DNA of 64,000 nucleotides from Candidatus Binatia bacterium (GTDB taxonomy: Bacteria > Desulfobacterota > Binatia > UBA12015). Made by a program: the position numbers and the translations under genes. Below the pieces are notes generated by a model that worked only from the letters and a program-made list of their open reading frames with translations, did no database searches and was not told the DNA's origin. Position 1 is the stretch's first letter. Every line of letters starts with the position of its first letter. The DNA is taken from contig DATCMB010000004.1 of the NCBI GenBank assembly GCA_036563615.1, positions 164,071 through 228,070 on the forward strand. Reading direction: 5' to 3'. Below are positions 33,913 to 42,490 of this stretch, piece after piece.

Positions 33913-34587
33913 TCAATCGTCGCGCAGCCGGTAGCCGGCGCCGCGCACGGTCTGCAGCAGCGGCCGGTCCGTGTCGGCGTCGATCTTCTGGCGCAGCCGG
34001 CTCATGTGGACGTCGATGACGTTGGTCTGCGGGTCGAAGCTGTAGTCCCAGACGTTCTCGAGCAGCATCGTGCGCGTCACGACCTGCCCCTTGTGCCGCA
34101 GCAGGTACTCGAGGATGCGGAACTCGCGCGGCTTGAGCTCGATCGTGCGGCCGCCGCGCGTCACCGTGCGCGACAGCAGATCCATCTCGAGGTCGGCGGC
34201 GCGCAGCACGGTCTCGACCGCCGTCGGCCGGCTGCGGCGCACGAGCGCGTCGAGGCGCGCGAGCAGCTCGGAGAAGGCGAACGGCTTGGTCAGGTAATCG
34301 TCGCCGCCCGCGCGCAGCCCGGCGACGCGGTCGTCGACGCTGCTCTTCGCGGACAGGATCAGCACCGGCACCGTGCTGCCGTTCTTGCGCAGCGCCTCGA
34401 CGATCGACAGCCCGTCGAGCCCGGGCAGCATGCGGTCGACGATCAGCACGTCGTAGGTGCCGCTCGTCGCGAGCACGAGGCCCTGCGGGCCGTCGGGGGC
34501 GTGGTCGACGACGTGGCCGCTCTCCGCGAGGCCCTTGGTCAGGTAGCGCGCCGCCTCGCGGTCGTCCTCGATCACGAGCACGCGCAT
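33913..34587 (-). CDS. OmpR-family response regulator
   Basis: A 224-residue two-component regulator. The receiver domain has the acidic pair EDD near residue 8, the phospho-acceptor Asp 51 in LIVDRMLPG and the Lys in YLTKPF. The C-terminal winged helix reads LKPREFRILEYLLRHKGQVV and ends HMSRLRQKIDAD...TVRGAGYRLR, as in CusR/QseB types. It lies 22 bases after the sulfatase gene and directly before its kinase, so it is co-transcribed with glycan-degrading genes it may control. No direct operator is evident. Confidence 0.95.
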   Translation of the reverse strand: MRVLVIEDDREAARYLTKGLAESGHVVDHAPDGPQGLVLATSGTYDVLIVDRMLPGLDGLSIVEALRKNGSTVPVLILSAKSSVDDRVAGLRAGGDDYLTKPFAFSELLARLDALVRRSRPTAVETVLRAADLEMDLLSRTVTRGGRTIELKPREFRILEYLLRHKGQVVTRTMLLENVWDYSFDPQTNVIDVHMSRLRQKIDADTDRPLLQTVRGAGYRLRDD

Positions 34588-34609
34588 GCGCGCGAAGCCG
34601 GCGGCCGCG

Positions 34610-36187
34610 TTACGCCGGCGCCTCCACCGCGAGCCCGGGCGTGCGCGGTGCGGGCAGGTGATCGTAGAGATCCGCGATCAGCTCCTTCTTGCGCTTCTGC
34701 CAGGCGGGGTCGTTCCACAGGTTGCGCCACTGTAGCGGATCCTCGCGCAGATCGTAGAGCTCGCCCTCGCTGCCGTCGTAGACGATCGACGGCAGCTCGC
34801 CCTGCCAGCCGCTCGCGGCGAGCACCGGCTCGGCCGGGAAGCCGACGTCGCACGTGCTCGGCTCGTAGACCGTGCACACGAGTCCGTCGCGGTAGATCGT
34901 CCGCAGGTGCATGCCGCAGCGGTCGAACTGGCTGTCCCACTCGGTGATGACCCGCTCGCGGCCCGAGCCAGGCGCCGTCGGCAGCGGCTCGCCCTGCATC
35001 CAGTCGGGCGGCTCGAGGCCCGCGATGGCGCAGAAGGTCGGCGCCAGGTCGAGCTGTCCGACCGGCTCCTCGATCACGGCCGGCGCGATCCCGGCCGACG
35101 GCGCCGGACGCCAGATCAGCGGGATCCGCATCAGCGCGTCGACGTGGTACGGGCCCTTGTAGAGCAGGCCGAAGTCGCCCTGCAGCTCGCCGTGGTCGGT
35201 GGTGAAGATCACGTCGGTGTCGGCGTCCCAGCCGCGCTCGCGGATGCGCGCCAGCACCCGGCCGAGCGCCTCGTCGATGAGCTCGATCTCGACGTGGGTG
35301 AGCGCGTTCACCTCGCGGATCTGGTCGTGCGTCAGCGTGCAGGGCGCGAACGTCGCGGGGCCGCCCTCCATGTTCGGCCAGCGCCCCTCGTACCAGGCGA
35401 GCCAGTGGCGCGGCTTCTGCGCGAGGATCTGCCGGATCTTCTCGTCCGAGCCGGGGTGGCCGGGCGGCAGGTCGAGCTCGCGCCACGGGACGCGCTTCGC
35501 CTCCGAGGCCGGCGGATCCCACGGGTGGTGCGGGTCGGGGAAGCTCATCCACACGAACCAGTCCTCGTCGTCGGACAGCGAGTCGAGGAACGCGATCGTG
35601 CGATCGGCGACCCAGTCGGTGTGGTAGAGCTCGCGCGGGATCGGGTTGTAGGTCACCTCGGGCGCGCCGGTCTCGCCGCCGCCCGCCGCGCTCAAGAGCG
35701 GCGCGAAGCCCTTCACGGCGTCGGGGTGGTTGCGCCGCAGCCACAGCGAGTAGTGCCAGCCGCCGAGCGGTACGTGCATCGCGAGCTCCATGTGCTCGAA
35801 GCCGCGGAACGGGCCGGTGGATCCCTCGCGCGCCATGCGGTTCTCGAACCAGCGCTGCTGCGGGTCGAAGGCGGGCTCGAAGTGCGCCTTGCCGAGCAGC
35901 GCCGTGCGGTAGCCCGCCTTCTCGTGCAGGTAGGCCGCGACGCTCGGCGCGTCGACCGGCAGCGGGATGCCGTTCGCGGTCACGCCGTGGGTGCGCACGT
36001 ACTGACCGGTGAGCATCGTCGAGCGCGCCGGCATGCACACCACGTTCTGGTTGTGCGCGCGCTTGTAATTGACGCCGGTCGCGGCGAGCCGGTCGGCGAC
36101 CGGCGTGCGCGCGATCGTGCCGCCGTTGCACCCGAGCGCGTCGAAGCGCTGCTGGTCGGTGGTGACGAGGAGGATCTTGCGGCCCAT
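34610..36187 (-). CDS. Type I sulfatase with formylglycine motif
   Basis: A 525-residue sulfatase. The activation motif CMPARSTMLTG has the Cys that becomes formylglycine; metal ligands are in LLVTTDQQRFD at the N-terminus and TTDHGELQGDFG. Other sulfatase words include KAHFEPAF and LAPTFCAIAGL. The style recalls choline-sulfatase or arylsulfatase A relatives, but the substrate cannot be told. No signal peptide is seen after the ATG at 36187, which has GAGG before it, so it is probably cytoplasmic. It is the first gene of the coupled run with the response regulator, kinase, rhomboid and mannosidase. Confidence 0.93.
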   Translation of the reverse strand: MGRKILLVTTDQQRFDALGCNGGTIARTPVADRLAATGVNYKRAHNQNVVCMPARSTMLTGQYVRTHGVTANGIPLPVDAPSVAAYLHEKAGYRTALLGKAHFEPAFDPQQRWFENRMAREGSTGPFRGFEHMELAMHVPLGGWHYSLWLRRNHPDAVKGFAPLLSAAGGGETGAPEVTYNPIPRELYHTDWVADRTIAFLDSLSDDEDWFVWMSFPDPHHPWDPPASEAKRVPWRELDLPPGHPGSDEKIRQILAQKPRHWLAWYEGRWPNMEGGPATFAPCTLTHDQIREVNALTHVEIELIDEALGRVLARIRERGWDADTDVIFTTDHGELQGDFGLLYKGPYHVDALMRIPLIWRPAPSAGIAPAVIEEPVGQLDLAPTFCAIAGLEPPDWMQGEPLPTAPGSGRERVITEWDSQFDRCGMHLRTIYRDGLVCTVYEPSTCDVGFPAEPVLAASGWQGELPSIVYDGSEGELYDLREDPLQWRNLWNDPAWQKRKKELIADLYDHLPAPRTPGLAVEAPA

Positions 36188-36321
36188 GCGTCCTCGTAGC
36201 AGCGGCGCTCGCTCGGACGCAAATCTATTCGCAGCCTCAGTGCAAGATACTCGAGCGCCCGCCGCCGCTCCGCGACCGCACGCGGGCGCGGCGGTCTTCT
36301 CCTTCGCCCGGCCTCGCGAGC

Positions 36322-38184
36322 CTACTTGCAGCGCCGCACGCCGCCCTTGCCGCTGCAGGCGACCGGCGCGCTGGTGCCGCAGGCGCCGGCGTCGCCCGCG
36401 GCCTGCGTGGCGCCGAGCACGAGCGTCGCGCGCAGCGGTCCGACGGGTGTGGGCAGCGAGCTCTTTCGCACCTGCACGACGACGTCGAGGTCGCGGTCGC
36501 CCAGCTTGCGGTACTTGAGCAGCGCGAGCCCGCGCGCCGAGCCCGCCGTGCAGGTCGGCGGATCGAGCGCCGTGGAGCCGTTGCGGTAGCGCGTCATCAC
36601 CTTGGTCACCTTCCAGCCGTCCTTCTTCGCGTCGCAGACGCCCGCCGACACCGCCGGGACCGGGGTGCTCGCCTCCTCCGTCAAGTCGAAGATCGCCGCG
36701 CTTCCGGCGCCGAGGTCCTCGACGCGGATCTGCGCTCCCTCGGTGAGCGACGTCACGGGGACGCCCTGCGGGAAGAAGATCCGCGCGCGGAGCTGCAGCG
36801 TCTCGTCGTTCGGCTTGCCGCCGAGGCGCCCGAGCTGGATGCGCACGCGCTGCATCGTCCCGCCGCCGGTGCAGAGCGAGTTGCCGCTCGGCTCGCAGCC
36901 GCCGGTGACCGCCTGCGGCGGCCACCAGTTGCCCGACATGACGATCATCGACAGCAGCTTGAGCGTGTTCTCGTAGTAGTGCTCGGCGCCGATCGGCGTC
37001 GCGACGACGAGATCCCAGATCGCGTTCAGCCACGCCTGGTTGGTCGCGTCGACCATGGCGCCGACGCCGAACGGCGCGATGAACGCCATCGACCGGTAGT
37101 CCGTGCCCGGGCTCGGCGTGCCGTCGAGCCGGTAGCCGGCGCGGATCGCGCTCGGGTTGCCGCCGGTCGCGTTGCGGATCCAGGCGTTGATCTTGTCGAG
37201 CGCGGTCTTCGCGCGCGCGTCGCCCGACACCAGGAAGTCCGTGCCGAGACGCAGCGGGTCGCGGCAGGCGTTGTAGTCGTAGGCGCCGTCCTGCGCGTCC
37301 TCGAGGAAGCCCGGCGGCGCGGGCTCCGGCGTGCCGAGCGGGAAGCGCACGAAGTCGGGCAAGAGACCCGTCGCCGGGCTGTGCGACGCCTGCAGCGACG
37401 CGACGATCTGGTAGGTGCGGTTCAGGACGTTGGTCCACACCGGATCGCCCGTCGCGTTGAGAAAGCTCCGGTAGTGGTCGGGCATGAAGTCCGACGAGCG
37501 CGTCGAGTCGTAGTACCAGGGGTTCGACGGGTGCGCCCAGTCGCCGAGCTTGACGTACTGTCCCGACTGGTCGAGGTCGCCGCTCTTGATGCCGGCGATC
37601 ACGTTCTGCGCCTCGGCGAGGTAATTGACGGCGCCGCAGCTGCCCCACTGCTTGTCGGCGAGCAGCAGCGCGTACGCGATGTCGAGGTCGCCGTCGGACG
37701 CGGTGTTGACGCCGCCCACGCTCTGGCACGAGTCGTTCTGGTTCCACGCCATCAGGCTCGGCGTGATCGCCGACGGATGGTCGCGAAAGTAGGCGAACAT
37801 GCCGTCGAAGATCTGCTGCGCCTGCGGATCGTGCCCGGCCATCAGCGCCATGATGATCATGCCGTAGCCGTGCGCTTCGGAGACCGTCAGGTTGCCGCCG
37901 CCCGCGTTGGCGCGCACGACCCAGCGGCCGGGGCCGCAGGTCTGCACCAGGTACTGCGCCTTCCACGCGTCGTAGAAGGTGCGCACGGCCTGATCGAGCT
38001 GCGCCTGCGTGACGTGGTTCGGGCGGATCGCGCCGTTCACGTAGGTGAACGGATGCGAGCCGAACGGGTGGTTGACGGCGGCCTGGGCGACGCTGGTGGA
38101 GAGCAGCACGGCCACCACGGCCGCGCTCCCGAGTCGACGGCGTACGCCGCGCCGCGCAAGCCTCGAGTGGGTCGTCTCGGTCAT
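36322..38184 (-). CDS. Secreted GH8 endoglucanase-like enzyme with C-terminal beta module
   Basis: A 620-residue secreted glycanase. Residues 1-35 are a signal peptide (LLSTSVAQAAV). The family 8 fold is clear: SEAHGYGMIIMALMAGHDPQ with the proton-donor Glu at about 103, and TASDGDLDIAYALLLADKQW at about 161, the GH8 signature. FRAYDYNACRDPLRL-like sequence (YDYNACRDPLRL) follows. GH8 enzymes cut beta-1,4-glucans, chitosan or xylan. Residues 443-620 are an extra beta-rich tail ending VACSGKGGVRRCK. That tail has no role in catalysis that I know. The ATG has AAGGAG upstream. The next gene downstream is the sulfatase, 134 bases on. Confidence 0.92.
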   Translation of the reverse strand: MTETTHSRLARRGVRRRLGSAAVVAVLLSTSVAQAAVNHPFGSHPFTYVNGAIRPNHVTQAQLDQAVRTFYDAWKAQYLVQTCGPGRWVVRANAGGGNLTVSEAHGYGMIIMALMAGHDPQAQQIFDGMFAYFRDHPSAITPSLMAWNQNDSCQSVGGVNTASDGDLDIAYALLLADKQWGSCGAVNYLAEAQNVIAGIKSGDLDQSGQYVKLGDWAHPSNPWYYDSTRSSDFMPDHYRSFLNATGDPVWTNVLNRTYQIVASLQASHSPATGLLPDFVRFPLGTPEPAPPGFLEDAQDGAYDYNACRDPLRLGTDFLVSGDARAKTALDKINAWIRNATGGNPSAIRAGYRLDGTPSPGTDYRSMAFIAPFGVGAMVDATNQAWLNAIWDLVVATPIGAEHYYENTLKLLSMIVMSGNWWPPQAVTGGCEPSGNSLCTGGGTMQRVRIQLGRLGGKPNDETLQLRARIFFPQGVPVTSLTEGAQIRVEDLGAGSAAIFDLTEEASTPVPAVSAGVCDAKKDGWKVTKVMTRYRNGSTALDPPTCTAGSARGLALLKYRKLGDRDLDVVVQVRKSSLPTPVGPLRATLVLGATQAAGDAGACGTSAPVACSGKGGVRRCK

Positions 38185-38502
38185 GGACGGTCAGCTCCTT
38201 CGCTCGTCGGTCGCGAAAGACGCTGCGACGCGAACGGTCGAATGAACCACGCCCCCGGCGCGCGGGGCAAGGCGGAATCGGACGGACGAGCGGGGTAAGA
38301 CCGCGGCCCTTCGCGCGTCCTTACGAACGCGGCCCGGCGATCACCCGACGATCTTCCACATGCTCCGACGATCGACCGAGGTCGCCTGGCCGAGGAGGGA
38401 ACGCTGCCGCTCCACCGTCGAAAGGAAGCACGCCGAGGCGACGCGTGCGCGCGTCGTGCGCCGCGCCTGCAGGGCGCCCGTGCGTCTGCTACGCGAGGTC
38501 GC
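38185..38502. other. 318-bp divergent gap between GH8 and sugar dehydrogenase-cytochrome genes
   Basis: This stretch contains the starts of both divergent genes. It is less GC-rich near 38340-38360 (ATCTTCCACATG) and has a purine run GAGGAGGGAA at 38391. I see no convincing promoter pair, palindrome or open frame here, although transcription should leave it in both directions. Confidence 0.4.
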
Positions 38503-41253
38503 GTGCGCGGTTCCACCTGGCCCTTCGCGCGGGCAGTGCTCTTCGTCGTCACGCTCCTTCTCGCCTTCGCACCGCCGTCGCGCGCCGGCTCGCTGAGCTT
38601 CCTCTCCCCTCCCCCGGGCGCCGAGATGCGCCTCGAGCTCGTGAAGCGCTTCGACGTCGACGCCTTCCCCGACCTCAGCACCGGGACGCCGCAGCCGCCG
38701 CCCGGCATCGCACCGTCGGACCTCGAGTTCTTCCCCGACGGCTCGGGCGAGTCGCTGCTGCTGCTCAGCACCGGCACCGTGGTGTGGCTCGGCGCCGACT
38801 TCTCGATCCGCGGCGCGTTCGCGGTGCCGTCGGCGAACAGCCTCGCCGAGTTCCAGCGCTCGGGCGAGTTCCACGACAACGAGGGCGCGCTCGGGATCGC
38901 CTTCGACCCGCAGTTCGCGAGCAACCGCTTCTTCTACGTCCACCTGAACCCGAAGCCGCGCAGCGGCATTCAGATTTGGCGCTTGACGTGGGATCCGACG
39001 AACCTCGCGGGGATCTGGAATTCGCGCCACCTCGTGCTCGAGGTGCCGAAGCCGCAGATCGCGAGCGACCCGCTGCACCTGCACAACCACAACGGCGGCA
39101 ACCCGCTGTTCGGCCCCGACGGCAAGCTCTACGTGCTGATCGGCGACGGCGGCATCGGCGGCAAGAACCTGCAGGACAACCAGGCGCAGAGGCTCGACAG
39201 CTTCTGGGGCAAGGTGCTGCGCGTCGACCCGACCGGGGCCGAGCCGCCGGTGATCGTCGCGCGCGGCCTGCGCAATCCGTTCACCAGCACGTTCTTCGGC
39301 GACTCGCTCGTGATCGGCGACGTCGGCGCCGACGACGGCGCCGCCTGGGAGGAGGTCAACGTCGTCGCGAACGCGACCGCGCCGGTGACGAGCCCGCCGA
39401 ACTACGGCTGGCCGATCTTCCAGGGACCGTGCTGGGCGTTCGCGCCGTCGCTCGACGCCTGCGCCGGCTTCGTCGACCCGATCCACGGCTACCGCAAGGA
39501 CGATCCGTTCCTCGACGAGGATCCCGAGGCGACGCCGGGCCCGCCGGGGACGGTCTACGTGACCGCGCTGGTCGTCGGACCCGTCTACTCGGGCGACCGC
39601 TACGACGGCTACCTCGACGACGTCCTGCTCTACACCGACTTCGTGCAGGGCTGGGTGCGCGGCGCGCTGCTCAGCGAGGACGGCCGCGTGCTCGCCGACC
39701 GCCACCTGCTGCACTACGACGGCCTGATCCCCGGCCTGGTGCAGGGTCCCGACGGCTACGTCTACCTGCTCGGCAACGACCTCGGCCACGTCGAGATTCA
39801 TCGCTTGACGGGGCCGAACGTCGCGCCGCCGCCCGATCCGCCGATCGGCGGTCCGCCGCTGGTCGACCACCCGACGAACCCGCTGCCGAAGTTCCTCTCC
39901 GACACGGGCTTCTACCCGGAGTTCCCGAAGCTCACCCCGCTCGAGCGCGCGATCCCCTTCGCGCCGCAGTTCGCGCTCTGGAGCGACGGCGCCGACAAGC
40001 AGCGCTTCCTGCTGCTGCCGCCCGGCACGTCGATCGACAGCTCGGATCCGGAGCGCTGGACGTTCCCGGTCGGCACGCTGGTCGTCAAGCACTTCGGCTA
40101 CACGCGGCACGACGGCACGCGGCGCGAGATCGAGACGCGCGTGCTGCAGAAGGGACCCGAGGGCTGGCGCTTCGGCACCTACGTCTGGAACGCCGAGCAG
40201 ACCGAGGCGACGCTGAGCGACGGACGCCCGATCGAGCTCGCGATGTCCGGCGTGCGCGGCGCCGTGCCGCCGAGCTTCACCTACGAGATCCCGGGCGTCG
40301 CGCAGTGCCGCGCCTGCCACGCGCGCCAGGCGGACGTCGTGATCGGCTTCGAGCCGATGCAGCTCGGTCTCGCGACCGTGCGCGCGCTCGAGGACGCGGG
40401 CGTGCTCTCGACGCGGCACGCGGCCCCGCCCCCGACCGTCGCCGGCGCCGACTGGCTGCACGCCGCCGCGCGCGGCTACCTGCACGCGAACTGCGCGCAC
40501 TGCCACTCGGCCGAGGGCGGCCTCGCGACCACGCTCGGCTTCAGCCTCGAGCACCGCGAGACGGAGAGCGCGATCGGCCTCACCTCGCGGCGCGGACGGG
40601 GCACGCTGATCGAGCCCGGCGCCCCGGAGCGCAGCGCGCTGCTCCTCATGCTGGCGGGCGCGCCCGACCTGCCGCGCATGCCGCCGCTCGGACCGCACGT
40701 CGTCGACATCGCGGCCGTCGGGCTGGTGAGCGAGTGGATCCGCGATCTCGCCGAGCCGCGCGACCCGCAGCATCCCGCGGGGCGCGACCTGGTCGAGGTG
40801 GTCGAGCTCTACCACCCGGATCTCGACCGCTACCTGCTCGCGGCGTCGCTCGAGGAGGAAGCGGCGCTGCTCGCGACGCTCGGCCCCGCGGGCTGGCGGC
40901 GCACCGGGTACTCGTTCCCCGCGTGGCGGCGACCGGCGAACTCGATCCCCGGACCGCGCGCGGTCGTACGCGCGAGATCGCAGGACGGGCTCCCGACCTC
41001 GAGCCTGCTCACGTTCCGCAACGTGCGGAGCCACGTGCGGGGCGAGCCCGCGCCGAGGAACGACGAGGTCGCGTTCTACCTCTACCCGCCCGAGAACGGC
41101 GCCTGTCCGAGCGGCTTCGACCCGGTCTACCGGACGTCGGTCCGCCGCGCGCGCGCGGTGCACTTCCGCTACACGACGAGCTGGAGCGTCTACGCCACGA
41201 TGGCGCAGAACGGCTGGCGCAAGGACGGCGTCGCGATGTGCGCGCCGCAGTGA
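38503..41253 (+). CDS. Periplasmic sugar-dehydrogenase-type propeller fused to a diheme cytochrome and a C-terminal DUF5648-like domain
   Basis: A 916-residue exported protein from a GTG with GAGG upstream. Residues 1-28 are a signal peptide. Residues 60-440 resemble the PQQ-dependent glucose/sorbosone dehydrogenase propeller (HNHNGGNPLFGPDGKLYVLI, ARGLRNPF, NYGWPI). Residues 455-740 match a diheme cytochrome family (LPKFLSDTGFYPEFPKL, then FALWSDGADKQRFL), with CRACH at 602-606 and CAHCH at 664-668. The last 150 residues (VVELYHPDLDRYLLAAS, then GWRRTGYSF, ending YATMAQNGW) look like DUF5648 hydrolase-tail repeats. It could oxidise a sugar or alcohol and pass electrons to its own hemes; substrate unknown. 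Clear of the GH8 gene by a divergent gap. Confidence 0.85.
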   Translation: MRGSTWPFARAVLFVVTLLLAFAPPSRAGSLSFLSPPPGAEMRLELVKRFDVDAFPDLSTGTPQPPPGIAPSDLEFFPDGSGESLLLLSTGTVVWLGADFSIRGAFAVPSANSLAEFQRSGEFHDNEGALGIAFDPQFASNRFFYVHLNPKPRSGIQIWRLTWDPTNLAGIWNSRHLVLEVPKPQIASDPLHLHNHNGGNPLFGPDGKLYVLIGDGGIGGKNLQDNQAQRLDSFWGKVLRVDPTGAEPPVIVARGLRNPFTSTFFGDSLVIGDVGADDGAAWEEVNVVANATAPVTSPPNYGWPIFQGPCWAFAPSLDACAGFVDPIHGYRKDDPFLDEDPEATPGPPGTVYVTALVVGPVYSGDRYDGYLDDVLLYTDFVQGWVRGALLSEDGRVLADRHLLHYDGLIPGLVQGPDGYVYLLGNDLGHVEIHRLTGPNVAPPPDPPIGGPPLVDHPTNPLPKFLSDTGFYPEFPKLTPLERAIPFAPQFALWSDGADKQRFLLLPPGTSIDSSDPERWTFPVGTLVVKHFGYTRHDGTRREIETRVLQKGPEGWRFGTYVWNAEQTEATLSDGRPIELAMSGVRGAVPPSFTYEIPGVAQCRACHARQADVVIGFEPMQLGLATVRALEDAGVLSTRHAAPPPTVAGADWLHAAARGYLHANCAHCHSAEGGLATTLGFSLEHRETESAIGLTSRRGRGTLIEPGAPERSALLLMLAGAPDLPRMPPLGPHVVDIAAVGLVSEWIRDLAEPRDPQHPAGRDLVEVVELYHPDLDRYLLAASLEEEAALLATLGPAGWRRTGYSFPAWRRPANSIPGPRAVVRARSQDGLPTSSLLTFRNVRSHVRGEPAPRNDEVAFYLYPPENGACPSGFDPVYRTSVRRARAVHFRYTTSWSVYATMAQNGWRKDGVAMCAPQ

Positions 41254-41298
41254 GCGCATCGCGGTGCGCGCCGCGATGAGCGCGGCGCCGCACGCGGT

Positions 41299-42471
41299 TT
41301 GACGCCGCCGTTCGCCGTCGCGACACTGCGCCGCGTGCAAGCGTCCGCACCCAGACCGCTCGACGGCATCCTCGTGCTCGACCTCACCCGCGTGCTCGCG
41401 GGTCCGTTCTGCACGCTGCTGCTCGCGCAGCTCGGCGCGCGCGTCATCAAGGTCGAGCACCCGCGCGGCGACCCGGCGCGCGGCTTCGGCCCGTTCCTCG
41501 ACGGGCGCTCGCTGTACTTCGAGTTCATCAACCGCGGCAAGGAGAGCATCGCGCTCGATCTCAAGAACGACGCCGACCGCGAGGTCCTGCTGCGGCTCGC
41601 GCGCCGCGCCGACGTGCTGGTCGAGAACTTCCGTCCGGGCACGATGGACCGTCTCGGCTTCGGCTGGGACGCGCTCTCGGCCGAGAACCCGCGCCTGATC
41701 TACGCCTCGGCGTCGGGCTTCGGGCAGACCGGTCCGTGGAGCCGGCTACCGGCGTACGACACCGTGATCCAGGCGGTGTCGGGCCTGATGAGCGAGACGG
41801 GCTTTCCCGACGGACCGCCGACGCGGGTCGGCGCCTCGATCGCCGACCTGACGACCGGCGTCTACACCGTCGCCGCGATCACGACCGCGCTCTACCGCCG
41901 CGAGCAGACCGGCCGCGGCGAGCGCATCGACGTCGCGATGCTGGACGCGATGCTGAGCTTCCTCGAGCACGGCTTCATGCACCTCGCGGCCTACGGCAGC
42001 GCGCCGGGACGCATCGGCAACCGCCATCCGTCGATCACGCCGTTCGATACCTTCGCGACCGCCGACGCGCAGATCGTCATCTGCGCCGGCGAGAACGGGC
42101 TGTTCCGCAGGCTCTGCGCGACGCTCGGCCGCGACGACGTCGCCGACGACCCGCGCTTTGCCGACAACGCGCGGCGCACGGAGAACGAGCCGGCGCTCAA
42201 GTCGGAGCTCGAGCGCACGCTGCGCACGCGGTCCGCCGCCGAGTGGCTCGCATGCTTGACGGAGGCCGGCATCCCCTGCGCGCCGATCAACGACGTCGCG
42301 ACGATCGCCGAGAGCCCGCAGGTCGCGGCGCGCAACATGCTGGTCGAGGTCGACGGGCTCAAGGCGCCGGGCAACCCGATCAAGATCGCGGGCTACGCGG
42401 ATCCGCCGACGGGTCCGCGCGCGCCGCGGCTCGACGAGCACGGCGCCGCGATCCGCGCCGAGATGGCCTGA
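41299..42471 (+). CDS. Class III CoA-transferase (CaiB/BaiF family)
   Basis: An enzyme that moves CoA between carboxylic acids. Family words are LDLTRVLAGPFCTLLLAQLGA, VIKVEHPRGDP, the catalytic Asp region SLYFEFINRGKESIALDLK, VENFRPGTMDRLG, and ASGFGQTGPWS. The TTG at 41299 gives 390 residues; the GTG at 41335 begins nearer the usual N-terminus, and neither has a good ribosome site, so the start is unsure. It converges with an acyl-CoA dehydrogenase and may activate or exchange the same substrate. It follows the cytochrome gene by 45 bases but is of a different role. Confidence 0.92.
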   Translation: MTPPFAVATLRRVQASAPRPLDGILVLDLTRVLAGPFCTLLLAQLGARVIKVEHPRGDPARGFGPFLDGRSLYFEFINRGKESIALDLKNDADREVLLRLARRADVLVENFRPGTMDRLGFGWDALSAENPRLIYASASGFGQTGPWSRLPAYDTVIQAVSGLMSETGFPDGPPTRVGASIADLTTGVYTVAAITTALYRREQTGRGERIDVAMLDAMLSFLEHGFMHLAAYGSAPGRIGNRHPSITPFDTFATADAQIVICAGENGLFRRLCATLGRDDVADDPRFADNARRTENEPALKSELERTLRTRSAAEWLACLTEAGIPCAPINDVATIAESPQVAARNMLVEVDGLKAPGNPIKIAGYADPPTGPRAPRLDEHGAAIRAEMA

Positions 42472-42490
42472 GGCACGCGACGCGCGCGGC

